From contig CM044877.1 of assembly GCA_024500155.1 (NCBI GenBank), positions 32,859,001 through 32,923,000 of the forward strand: DNA of 64,000 nt, given 5' to 3'. Both the position numbers and the translations under genes were made by a program. Each line of letters begins with the position of its first letter. Within the stretch, counting starts at the first letter, position 1. The notes under the pieces were generated by a model, which did not search any database, was not told where the DNA came from, and worked only from the letters and a program-made list of their open reading frames with translations. This DNA is from Chenopodium formosanum (taxonomy: Eukaryota; Streptophyta; Magnoliopsida; Caryophyllales; Amaranthaceae). Below are positions 31,736 through 43,948 of the stretch, piece after piece.

Positions 31736-34700
31736 ATGGGTAATTCATCCCCACCAACCAACCGTGTGAATGGTAAGTGGATCGTGGATACCGGTTGCTC
31801 CCATCATGTAACCGACGATCTTTCTTGCTTGGTTGACGTTCATGATGTCCCGTCTTGCAATGTTGGTCTTCCGGATGGCCAAAGTGTTGTGGCCATGAAA
31901 GAAGGAGTTGTAAAATTGACAGACAAAATTACTCTTTATAATGTTCTTTTTGTCCCAAAATTAAATTGTAACTTGATTTCGGTTCCACAATTATGCTCTA
32001 CAAACAATTGTGAAGTCATAACTAACTCTATCACTTGTACTATACAGGACCAACGCACAAGGGAGGTGATTGACACGGGTGATCTAAGAGATGGACTATA
32101 CTATTTTCGAGAGGAGGCATCCATAGCGGCTGTTTCTATTGAAGACTCATCCAACTTGAAGCTTTGGCATAAAATATTGGGGCACCCTTCCGAGAAAGTT
32201 GTAAAACTCCTACCTTTTCTTAGTAATTCTAGAGGTCATTTAAATAAAGATTGTGAAGTGTGTCATCGTTCTAAACACACTAGAGACAAATTTCCTTTAA
32301 GTGATAATAAAGCTTCTCGTATTTTTGAAATAGTTCATTGTGATTTATGGGGGCCATACAACGAACCCTCCTCTTGTGGTGCTCACTATTTTTTGACTTT
32401 GGTGGATGATTATTCTCGTGCCGTTTGGATATATTTATTGATTGATAAAACTGAGGTGTTTAAGATGTTTATGTCTTTTATAACCATGATTGATAGACAA
32501 TTTTCTCAGAAAATAAAAATAGTACGAAGTGATAATGGTACCGAATTTTTTTCTTTGAAAAATTATTTTTTGGCTCAAGGCATTATTTTTCAGACCTCTT
32601 GTGTGGGTACTCCTCAACAAAACGGGAAGGTTGAGAGAAAACACCAACATATCCTTAATGTTGCTCGTGCCCTTCGATTTCAGGGGGGGTTACCAATCTA
32701 TTTTTGGGGAGAGTGTGCCCTTGCTGCGGCTCATCTGATAAATAGGACACCTTCAATACTTCTTAATAATAAAACCCCTTATGAGTTGTTATTTGGCACC
32801 CCACCTTCGTTTAGTGAGTTACGTGTGTTTGGGTCTTTGTACTTTGCTCATAATCAAAAGGCAAAAGGTGATAAATTTGCAAGTCGTAGTCGTAAATGTG
32901 TCTTTGTTGGTTATCCTTTTGGGAAGAAAGGATGGTATTTATACGACTTAGATGAAAAGGTTTTTTTTACCTCACGGGATGTTCGATTTTTTGAGGATGT
33001 GTATCCCTACTTGGATGTTGAGAGTACGAACATTGATATTTCAACACCAAATTTTGAGTCAAGTATTGATATGGGAGGTGACTTGGTTTTCCCATATAAC
33101 CCCGAGGAGAGTTGCATCACTCTCGAGGCTCCCACTCAGCAGCAGCCGGCTGTGGTTAGTGCGCCAACACCACAGTCGGCCGAGGCCCTTGCACAAGAGC
33201 AGCCGCATATGGCAGCCACGGACCCCGATGCTATGGGTCGTGGGCATCGTCAGAAATTTGCAAATAGCAAATACAAGGATTTTGTCACTCATACTCGGAT
33301 TTCTCGAAATAGTCCATCTTCTTCACCTAATCCAAGCTTCCCACCTCCCTCAGGTATGCCGTATCCTATAGCACATTATGTTAGTTGTGATAAGTTTTCT
33401 GCAAAACATCGAAATTTTGTTGCAGCAATAACAGCAGGTAGAGAGCCTTGTTCCTTCAAAGAGGCAATGCAAGATGAAGATTGGAAATTAGCAATGAGTG
33501 AAGAAATGCGTGCTCTTGAAAATAATGGTACGTGGACCTTGGAGAAATTGCCTCCCGGGAAGAAAGCCCTTGGTAGCCAATGGTTGTACAAAATTAAGTA
33601 CAAATCTGATGGAAGCATTGAGCGACTCAAAGCTCGCTTGGTTGTGTATGGTAATCATCAAACCGAAGGCATTGATTATGATGAAACTTTTGCCCCGGTA
33701 GTCAAGATGACAACTGTTCGTGCTTTTCTTGCTATAGCCGCCTCGAAAAATTGGGAACTGCATGCATCAAATGGATGTTCACAATGTGTTCCTTCATGGT
33801 GATTTACACGAGGAAGTTTATATGAAACTCCCTCCGGGTTTTACTGCGGATGACCCTGATCTTGTTTGTCGTCTTCAAAAATCTTTATATGGTCTTAAAC
33901 AGGCGCCTAGGTGTTGGTTTTCCAAGCTCACAACTGCTTTGAAGAAATATGGTTTTGTACAATCATACCCGGACTACTCTCTTTTTACTTATACTAATGG
34001 GTCCATTCAACTAAACGTACTCGTTTATGTTGATGATTTAATTGTGGCCGGAAATAATTCGAATGCTATAAAATTATTCAAAAATTATTTGAGCTCTTGT
34101 TTTCACATGAAAGACTTGGGTGTGCTCAAGTATTTTCTCGGCATTGAAGTGGCTAGGAGTTTTAAGGGGCTATTTTTGAGTCAACGTAAGTACGCTCTTG
34201 ACATTATTTCGGAGACGGGTCTCATGGGGTCGAAACCTGCTAACACCCCGATGGAACAAAACCATCGTTTGGCTCGTGCCATAGGGCCACTGCTCACGGA
34301 CCCAGCAGCATATAGGAGGCTAGTTAGACGCTTGGTTTATTTGGGTGTTGCACGTCCAGACCTCACATACTCGGTGCACGTTTTGTCACAATTCATGAAA
34401 GCACCGAAGCAAGAACACTGGGAGGCTGCTCTTAGAGTTGTTTGTTACCTCAAATGTACCCCGAGTCAAGGCATTTTACTAAGGTCGGATAGTGAACTTG
34501 CTTTGCAAGGGTGGTGTGACTCCGACTGGGCAGCATGCCCTCTCACTCGGAGGTCCCTGTCGGGGTGGCTTGTCTGCTTAGGCCACTCCCCGATTGCTTG
34601 GAAAACAAAGAAGCAAGACACGATTACAACGTCCTCCGCCGAGGCTGAATATCGGTCTATGTATGCTATTACGTGTGAAATGAAGTGGTTGAAGGGCTTA

Positions 34701-34982
34701 CTTCTTAGCTTGGGCATCCAACATCCCCGTGCTATACCAATTTATTGTGATAGTCAAGCGGCTATTCATATTGCTCAAAATCCCGTGTTTCACGAACGCA
34801 CAAAACATATTGAAGTGGATTGCCACTTTGTTAGAGATGCTATTCAAGAGGGCCTCATTACTACTACTCATGTGCGTACAAATGAGCAATTGGCCGACAT
34901 ATTTACTAAGGCCTTGGGTAGATCACAATTTGAGTATCTCTTAAGCAAGTTGGGCATCTTTAATTCAAGTGCTCCAACTTGA
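31736..34982 (+). pseudogene. copia pol: protease-integrase-RT-RNase H, one frameshift, no gag
   Basis: The ATG at 31736 lies in a CACCATGG context. Order of domains: protease with VDTGCSHH (about residue 18), the pre-integrase block LWHKILGHP and a CEVCHRSKH zinc region, then integrase with Asp in HCDLWG, Asp in RSDNGTEF and Glu in GKVERKH (D,D,E complete). Reverse transcriptase has GSQWLYKIKY, GLKQAP and the catalytic YVDD near 34026. RNase H has CDSDWA, SSAEAEYRS and DSQAAI. The frame shifts near 33762-33769, where GCAT is duplicated. Without it the whole 3.2 kb would be open to the TGA at 34980-34982. Gag and its zinc knuckle are absent. It resembles the Ale/Retrofit branch, though I did not test this. 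Confidence 0.9.
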
Positions 34983-34989
34983 GGGGGGG

Positions 34990-35194
34990 TATTAGGAAAG
35001 ATATGATATATTATTTGATTACAAGATATATTTTCTTATAGTTTATCTTAGGAAAAGATAATTAGTTTCCTAAGTTAGATAAGTTTTGGTTTCCTTGTTG
35101 CTCAAGGAGAGATCTTGTATAAATATGGAGGTTGGTGGAATATTATGATCAAGAAATACAATTCTAAATTCTTCTAATTCTCTTAATATTATCA
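34990..35194 (+). repeat. 3' LTR of the gag-less copia
   Basis: Identical to 31475-31679, preceded by a G-rich polypurine tract and followed by the ATATA target duplication. Confidence 0.9.
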
Positions 35195-37580
35195 ATATAT
35201 CTTTTATCGATAACCCTAAATTATCTTTTGTGATTGGATTATATTACAAATTAAATCTTTAATTTACACGCACTTAACTCACTGCCTTATTGTTTTATCA
35301 AAGATTTATATAGTTGTATCAATTACACAATAGTTTTAGGTTTAGTTTATAAATGAATTAAAAAAGTAGTAGTAGTAGTCAGGCTCTTCTTGAAATAAAT
35401 TACATTTCTGGTTATAAGTTTTAGAATCCATAATTGACCTAGTTGTATCATTAAGGAGTATGCGGTTTCTCCGTTTCAATTAATTATATATGCTTTGTTT
35501 TATCACTATAAAACTTTAGCGATAGATAACTTTATAAATTATCATGAATTTTTGTTTGGTATTATTGTCGAGTTTCAGAGTCAAAGGTTCACTTTACTTG
35601 CCATGTTTTGTTATGCTAAGTTAAGCAAATGGATATTGATAATACTACGTATATATTCATTAGGTGTGGTTTCATGTTTTGTTGACTTAGTTGTGGTTTG
35701 CAAACAACATAGATGCTTTGAAACACGTGTGTATGTATAGTACATATAATATTATTAACCACTATATTAATATAATTAGGAATATAGTGAATATTCGTGA
35801 TTGTTAAATTGTTAGAATATACGCATTATATTTACTGTATATATCTCCACTCTTTATGTACCTATCACAGTCCAGGAATTAGCTAGGCTTTAGCTTAGTC
35901 AATAGTTATCCCACGTATTAAGGGATTTAGTTAGGAGATTATCTACCTAGCTAACTCTTAAATCTTAATTAGCTTGTATATATTATGTTTAATGATAATG
36001 CAAACCTCATAGAATCAGTTTCCTTTATAAATCTTACTGTATTATTATTTCCTTTTTATATTCCAAATCTTAACCTATATGATAGGTGTTTGTCATATTG
36101 GTAGCATAATTTGATAAATTGAAGTAAAACTTACTACAGATATATTTATTATGTGTGCTATCTTGATGGTTAAAGTACTATACTCTGTATAGTTAGTTTT
36201 ATGGTTATATAAATTATTGAACCTATAGAAAAGTTGATTGTGGCAATGTTGCCAATGCATATCTAATCATAGATGCTTCCATTTATATGTAATATATTGT
36301 ATCCTTGTTTAATTTACTAGACTTCAATACCACTTTCTTTTGTGTTTTTGTTGATCTCTTTGAAGGAACACTATACAATATTATGAGATGGTTGATCAAA
36401 TCTAATTATTAATTTAATCTATTGAAAAGAAGGTGAATTTGCATGCTAATTATATTCATATACACTCTTTAATTTCTATAATATATTTACCTTGTGAATA
36501 ATTCATTTTTCCGTCCTCCTACCGAAATCAGAATTCTTAATTATAAAGTTTGCACCTATATATAATGGTGATTTTGCTTTGTATTGTTATGTGGAATGAA
36601 TTTGAAGAATGGAATATACTACCTTTTTGATAAATATATAAAATAATGAACTATGGTTTTCAAAAGTAATATTTGTAACTAAGATGTACTCATCCCCCGA
36701 AGTGAATGAGATATTGATGTATGATGGAAAAGGATAACAAGAATGTTTGTTGACTTTATTGATCATGATTTATGCAAAAGTTCATAAGAAATGTAAACGT
36801 GAGTATATAATATTCCTTTGAGTAAGAAATAATTGTATGAATTTAAGAAATTGAGCATGACATACTTTTCATAATTTTCAATATAAAGATTCATATAATT
36901 GGGCAAGAGGAAAAGAATGACTTTGCTTTGTTTGATACATGCATTGCTAAAAGAATTTATCTCTTAAAAAGAGAATGGATTTAAAGATTGTTGGACTATT
37001 TTTATACCCCCATATATATGCAAGGATTAGGGGGAGATTGTGTTTATTACATTGTTTTTATGTAATCCTTACACATGAATAATTAAATATGTTAATGGTC
37101 AGTTTGGTACATACACTAGTCTAAATATTAATGATTTATTTAATAAAGGTGGCCACTTGATAATCAAATATTTAGAATGATACCATCTTGAAGATGTATA
37201 TGAATAAATGTCATTACCTATATACCAGCTATAAATGTACATATTAAGTTGATGCCCTAAAAGGACAAGATCACTTGCTATTAAAACTAGCACACCTGAA
37301 GTGCGGTAATCCAAAGGGTTACAACGATAAGAATCCCTGGAAGAGGAAAGGAGCAATAATTGACAATGACAAATTTGAGAAAGTGACACATTTTGATGCA
37401 TCTCCTGAAGAGATCATTTCTAGTACATTAAAATGTGTTATGGTTATATAAAGTACTTCAGAAGAGTATAAAATGTTGTCCAACAAGATTAGCATGTATC
37501 AAGATTACAATCAAGGCTCTAATGGAGTATGAGTATTAGTTAATTGTCTTGCCAATTGTAGAAATAAATACATTGGTGTA
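35195..37580 (+). other. Host copia internal region, AT-rich, no readable ORF
   Basis: Frames are short and show no copia motifs. One polypurine-like GGATTAGGGGGAGA lies near 37025. The sequence appears to be strongly decayed copia interior. Confidence 0.5.
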
Positions 37581-39100
37581 TGATAAGTGTCATTTATGTC
37601 GCTATTTTTAGGAGTTTTCTAATTAGTTTTTCATAGTTTTTCTATCTTTTTACTTGGTTTTAATAACGTTTTACTACATTTGTCATGTTTGTGTGTGAAA
37701 TGTCGTTATTGCTCAATTTTGGCTTTTCTTGCATATTTTGGTGGCTTATGACATTAGATTAAACTTTATTGGTTTACTCTTATGTTTAGGAACACTTGGA
37801 TAAGTTCATTGCTCAAGATTGAAGAAATATAAAACATAAAAGAACAAGTAATGAAGAAATGTGCACTTAATTTGCAAAGATCATACTTCAAATGCCTATA
37901 TCTTTTGATCTACAAAACATTTTTGGGTGATTCTAATTGGAGATGAAAGATTATCTCGAGAGCTTTCCAACGACATGTCATATGCCCAATTCTGATGTAA
38001 AACGTGGGAGATATGCTCATTTGAAGCTGAGCAGTTTGCCCAGTCTGAGAGGAGCGGGCGCGCACCTGTGAGGAGCGCCCGCTCCAAAATTTCTGGAACG
38101 ATTCTGCCATATTTTGCTGCAGCTAGGAGCTCCCGTGCACGAAATTTGAGCGCCCGCTCCTCTGCGCGCTGCTCGACTTGTTGCGGAGCTTCCTAGGCAA
38201 TTTAGTAAGGGCTATAAATAGATTTTTTGCTCATTTTAGAGGGAGGATTTCATTTCTTCAGTAGTTTTTAGATTAGTTTTAGGTTTTTAGAGAGAGAAAC
38301 TCTCAAATTTAAGAGAGATAAAGTGAGAAACACAATGGATTTCATGGATTTTGGATAATCAAAGGAGGAATTTGATGATTTGAAGATCTCCATCTTATAT
38401 CAATGAGCATTCTTACTATCTTTTCTCTTTATGCTTTCTTTAATTGCTTTGTTAATCATGTTTGAGTAGGTTTCCTTCTACTAGGTGTTGAGTGAGGCTT
38501 TGTAATGGTTAATTGAGTTATTTGAGATAAATTTGATGATAAATGTGTGATTAAATTGATTGAATTGATGATGACATGTTGTTTGTTTTAGATTGGATTG
38601 ATCTCCCATGATAGCAAACTTGATTGCATATTAGTTCTAGTTTGACAAGGGATTGTAAATTAGAATTTATATATTTGATTGCATTTTGGATAAATTTCTT
38701 CTATGCACCTAGTCAATGAGGGATCTAGGCTAGGAATTTGAGAGATTGCTCTTGAGTGTAATTAATTCCCATTTTAATTCTTTCTTTGCATAATTTATTC
38801 TCAATTGGATCTCATTAACTTGTTAATTGTTCAAAGTGGATCTTTGCCCCTAGTAGACTTTATAATATCTTGGTCTTTATATGTGTATTAGTGTAGCTGT
38901 AGTGTCCAATATCCATAACCCGAATTCGGCGTAGCTTAAGCATTAGATCGAGAACAATCTAACATTACTGTTCCTTGTGGTTCGACTCCGAACTTACCAC
39001 TAGACTTGTTTAGGGGTTAGTTTAGGATTATAATAAATTGTTTGGTCGCGAGGAGGTTAGTCAACGACCCAATTTCCCCGCGCTCAGTGAACTAATATCA
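37581..39100 (+). mobile_element. LTR-like segment, probably a gypsy solo LTR
   Basis: It starts TGATAAGTGTCATTTATG, similar to the Athila-like 5' LTR start at 13934, and ends near AACTAATATCA. It contains GGCTATAAATAG (about 38208-38219), with GC-rich inverted words GAGGAGCGGGCGCGC and GAGCGCCCGCTCC some 40-170 bp upstream. No matching target duplication was found (GTGTA versus CATCA), so both ends are approximate. Confidence 0.55.
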
Positions 39101-39925
39101 CATCATATTCATGGCCATGCATAAAGTATCTCTAATAAGGTGATCACCAATATTATAAAACTGACCATAATTTAGATACTAAAGGAAAAGTGATTGGATG
39201 TGATATTAATAATTAGGCCATCCGGGGTTTAATAAATTTCCGTTATGAAAATGAAGAAATAATGTGCTGATGCTTTCTCATGTTATATATACGAAATAAA
39301 TCGAATGGCAAGACATAACATTGAGATTGAGCTATATTTGGATTGTGATTTTTAATAATTTGTGTTAAAAGAGAAGTTCAAGAGATAATACATTGGTTAT
39401 TATGAATAATTGATGACCAGAAGTTCATTAGAATAATTTATATGTTGACAAATATTAGGTGACCAGAACGAAGCTCACCACGTACAAGTTATATGTGGAA
39501 ATTTTTAAGTAACTAGTATCATACTATCAATGTTTCTAGTGATTCTGAAGATCACCACCTAGTGAAATTACAAGAAAGTTTATATTTATATAACAATTCT
39601 CTTGATTGGGGCTATTGTATGTCAGCACATAAGGAATATAATAAGAAATTAGCAACTGCACAATTTATTACCCCCTATTAATATTGATCTCTAGAAGAGA
39701 ACAAAGTTTCATTATTCTCTAGAAGAGATAGAACTTTGTTGAATATATATGATTATCCTACGAGATAAATTTGATGCGCATGAAATTATATTCTAAGTTG
39801 GTGAAGAATTGCCCCAATATTTGAGATAAGAATTGAAGTAAGTTGGCAAAATTATAAAACTATAATTAGTTGATCCCTCTAATGATACTTTATAAAGTTA
39901 CATGCCAACTTTTGTATCCACATAT
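39101..39925 (+). other. Host copia internal region
   Basis: AT-rich degenerate sequence with no reading frame or motif I can assign. Confidence 0.5.
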
Positions 39926-41799
39926 TGTAGACACCCAAATGTGTCTCCCCAAAACCAAACCCGGTGATGAATACCTTTCGCGTCGAATCATAATCGAATG
40001 AAGTGAAAGTGTGAAAAGTCTAATGTTGCGGTTAGCTTTTATTAAAAATCTTTCTTTCTGTTTTTGAAAACCTACTCTATTTTATGAAAATAGCCATTCC
40101 AGTTTAGTTTGGTCCATGACAAGGGTCCAATAATGTTGTAGTTGGATGGGGCTCGAAAAGAGCTTTCCAACGATATATTATAAGCCCAATTTTTAAGAAT
40201 AATGAGGAAGTTATGGCCAAAATACTGAATTGGGCCCGATTTGGTTCTTATATGCGGCCCAATGATCTAGAGGAGGGCCTATTATTAATTATCATTCCTA
40301 AAGCTATTAGGATTGATTATAGTCTTCTAGAATCTTCTAGAGGGTTCTTTTAAATCCTAATGGGATTAGGATTGATAAATATGTTTTATGAGTTTTATTT
40401 GGAATAAAAGAAGTGTTTTATATGAAAATACGATTTTACCCCTTCGTACGATTTTACGAATTGATTTTATCAATAAGTGGATTCTGTGTTTAAAATGCGT
40501 GAAAAACTTCTACATCGCCAAACGACAGGTTCGTCACCTGGCGACGAGCCCTGGCGACAGGGAGGTATTTTATTCCTTTTCGAACACTGATTCTTTTCTA
40601 TCGATTCCAGAATATTTTCATATAAATAGGGTCCCTGGACCTTCGTTTTTCAGTAACCAGAATTCTCTAATTCTTTCTCTCTCTAAGCTAAAGCTTATTC
40701 TCTCTCTCCCTCTTTCTAGCCTAGCCTTTTACAAACACAATTCCTCATACATTAGCACTAGACACACCTAGCCAAGTTCGAAGTTGCCTTCGCCCTAGAA
40801 GTGAAAGGTTTGGTATTTCTGAGGGTTTGGTCCCAAATCTCTATTTCAATTATTTAATTTAATTGTTTGATTTTATATTTTCCTTGAAGTTACTAACGTG
40901 TGTATTTTGTTATTAGAAAGAGATACGAGGCATCCAAGTAAGTACTTTAATTGTTTTATTGATATTTTGATATAAAAATGATGTTTAGATTATTATTTTG
41001 ATTCCTAGTATCATGTTAGGATGTTTTTATTGCTTCCTAGTATCATGTTTAGGGTTAATTTATGTTTCTAATATCAAGTATGATTAGAAGAATGCTTCCT
41101 ATTTTCTTTCCTAATATCATGTTAGTATCATGTTAGGGCTAAATTTTTGATCTTTAATGGTTAGTGACATGCTAGAGTTTGTTATTAATCTTTTTAATAT
41201 CATGCCTAGGATCTTGCTATTAATATTATGCTTTAACATGACTATTTTGATTATTATTATGATGATGATTATTATGTTGCTTGAAATTATTATTTTTATT
41301 GCTAAATCACACCTTTTATGCATGTTTAAAGGGAATTTGTATTTGTAATCACGCTTAATAAGATAATTAATAATCTTGTTAAGGATAATATGATTATAAT
41401 TCAAGTGATCGCCAATAACAGATTTATTTGTGCATTAATATTCAACCAACATAGATAAACAAGTTTAGGGTAAACTTAATGATTGCATGTTAGTCAAAAA
41501 GCGCACATGAATACGAGAAGAATAAAGTAGAGGCCTATTATTAAGACAGGTTCTTTCTCGTTTAGATTGGATTTGTACCTTCATCCCCGAACTTCCAGTC
41601 TTGGTTCCAGACCTATTGGAGTTAACGATATCTTGGATCGTTAAGGGGTGTAACCTTCACCCTTTGAACGGTTTACAAGTTCATAAAACTTGTTGGCGAC
41701 TCTTTTGCTCTAGCTTCCTTCCCTTTGGACGCCACCATGCTTAAGTGTAAGATCACTGTGGGGTTCAAGTTTGGAGTAATGCTTGAAATATTCCTTACA
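39926..41799 (+). mobile_element. Solo LTR, 1874 bp, CATAT target duplication
   Basis: It begins TGTAGACACCCAAATGTG and ends ATTCCTTACA, with perfect CATAT duplications at 39921-39925 and 41800-41804. CATATAAATAGGGTCC near 40619 is the likely promoter, and GC-rich words CACCTGGCGACGAG and CCTGGCGACAG lie 50-80 bp upstream. It belongs to the same family as 20848-24218. Confidence 0.92.
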
Positions 41800-43569
41800 C
41801 ATATGTTGCACATCTATGATTTGATTTGTATATCGTTATGACACATCTAGAGGAATAGAGAGATATATTTTGATTATAGTGATAATGATATTATGTGCAT
41901 ACGTTAAGATAGATCTTGCCAATTTTTCTTTAAATCACTGCACCTGAAGTGTAGTTGGTATGATCGGTTCAAATATAAATATGCGATATATGGCAAGATA
42001 GTGCACTTGATACTTTTAAAGTGTAATAATGGTATATAAGTGCCAAGTGTGAGAAATACCATTGATAGGTGGTATAGATATCTGAATTATCATAATAGAT
42101 GGCCTATTATGGAAGAAATGTTATGATGGTACCAATAATGAGAAATGTATTCAGATATCATTATAAAATAGCATGCGAAATGTAAATTAAAGTAATTTTA
42201 TGATACCGATACACAATGGAACCGATGAATAATATGCATATGCATGATAGAATGGACTATTGAATAAGGGATCTAAAACATATTTCCATAATGATGTCGA
42301 CATAATGATAATCATCAAAAATTTATCATGGACCAAAAATCCAATGAAATATGGATTATTAAATCCACACTGTACATTGTCTTGCATTAATTTGAGTCTT
42401 ATACCCATGTGCATGCGTGAGGCATAGGTTAATGGATTGCTTATTGCACGTTTAGGAAGTCGTTAGATGCATTACTCATAGTATATTTTGTTCAATATCT
42501 TATCATGATTCCTATATCTAATATTTCATGCACTAGCTAGTTTCTATATTATAATTGTGGTATGTGTGAATGTCTGTCCAATGTATAGTAAATCATATAT
42601 ACAACATTGATGGGAACTTACAAAGAAATATTTATATTCCAATGGGCTTACACTAGTGATGAAATTATTTAGGACGTCGTTTTAATAATAGCTTGTTATG
42701 ATTCATGTAAGAAGAGTTCATGAAGAACTTATATACACCGTCTTTAAATACCCAGCCCTACATATTTTATATCTTGAATATTGGAATTATTATCAAACTC
42801 ATGAAAAGTCAATATGACTACATCATCGATATCTCAACCTGAAGTTAGAGTATGTGAGATTCAACAACTCTATGTATTCATTGGCGAACTCTCATATAAA
42901 ACATGAAATGTCTAATTAAAGAATAAAGTTGAGATACCATCGAGTGAGAATAATATTCTTATGGTCTAGAAGAGCCATGAGCAAAATATGTAATTAGTTT
43001 AATTTCTTAATTCATATGATATTGGAAAATGAAATATATATGATATCAAGTGTTTCCATGAAATCATCATTTTGTAGTATATATGACCTTTAGAAGAAGG
43101 CATACATCTAATTTTTATGGTAATTCAAAACAAAACTATCGAATGAAATAGTGGTAAATACTTGCATTATTTCCACAAGTATGAAGAAATGAAGACGGCT
43201 CAATAAGTCTATTTTAAGATTTGAAGATTCAAGTTCAATTTAAAAGGATCAATCATCAAGAAATGGTGTTCTGCTACATGGAAGAAGTTACCTAAACATA
43301 TCGCATGGGATTTATTGCACTGGAAGATTTCACGCTAATACGTTATGCATTAATCAGGGGGAGCAAATACACGTTGCAGTCTTTTTCCCTTGATCATGGT
43401 TTTGTCCCACATTGGGTTTTCTTGGTAAGCCTTTTTAACGAGGCAGTATCCCAAGCGTATTACGAAGAATGTTGTACTCTTTTTCCTTAATTAGGTTTTT
43501 ATCCCAGAGAGTTTTCCTAATAAGGTTTTAACAAGGCACATTCTTAGATAATGAACATCCAAGGGGGAG
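41800..43569 (+). other. Host copia internal region before the 3' LTR
   Basis: Degenerate. The last 250 bp carry the copia-type pre-LTR block with GGTTTTGTCCCACATTGGG and CAAGGCACATTC, then the polypurine tract. No intact reverse transcriptase or RNase H motif is visible. Confidence 0.55.
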
Positions 43570-43674
43570 TGTTATGAAATATATATTTATGGATGCCCAT
43601 TATACCCTTGTATCATTCCAGAACTTTCTTGATTTTAGGGTTTATTATTCTCTAAGCAAACCCTATCACTTGTA

Positions 43675-43744
<70 letters not shown>

Positions 43745-43948
43745 ATGCCCATTATACCCTTGTATCATTCCAGAACTTTCTTGATGTATCATTCCAGAAC
43801 TTTCTTGATTTTAGGGTTTATTATTCTCTAAGCAAACCCTAGTACTATATATATATATATATATATATACCTCGTTATATGGAATACAAGTAGATTACAC
43901 AGATTAATTCTCTCTCCATCTCTCATATTTTCACCCTATTTCACAACA
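43570..43948 (+). repeat. 3' LTR of the host copia element, expanded
   Basis: 379 bp. It is longer than its partner because of a roughly 65-bp AT microsatellite (about 43677-43741), a second copy of the GGATGCCCATTATACCC block and a short tandem repeat of TATCATTCCAGAACTTTC. Confidence 0.82.

Larger units (their letters stand above)
31475..35194 (+). mobile_element. Young copia element without gag, identical LTRs
   Basis: 205-bp LTRs (31475-31679 and 34990-35194) are identical by eye over their whole length. The target duplication is ATATA (31470-31474, 35195-35199). Primer site TGGTATCGGAGC is at 31680-31691 and polypurine tract TTGAGGGGGGG at 34979-34989. Only 56 bp separate the 5' LTR from an ATG that opens directly into protease, so gag is missing. 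Pol is otherwise complete apart from one 4-bp duplication. The identical LTRs imply very recent insertion, probably using Gag from another element. Confidence 0.9.
30719..43948 (+). mobile_element. Copia-type LTR retrotransposon, degenerate, heavily nested
   Basis: The 5' LTR (30719-30901) and 3' LTR (43570-43948) both start TGTTATGAAATATATATTT and end TTTCACAACA. Both sides carry the target duplication GTGAG (30714-30718, 43949-43953). A polypurine tract AAGGGGGAG (43561-43569) precedes the 3' LTR, and TATCAGCACCAG follows the 5' LTR as a possible copia-type half-tRNA primer site. The interior codes for nothing intact; three other elements sit in it. Its upstream flank is the 3' flank of ABCG11. 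Confidence 0.82.

Noticed and set aside
32435..32650. Minus-strand frames within copia pol
   Set aside because: Shadows of the strongly coding plus strand.
37581..39100. Full-length gypsy element
   Set aside because: No primer site, gag or pol follows; only an LTR-like segment is supported.
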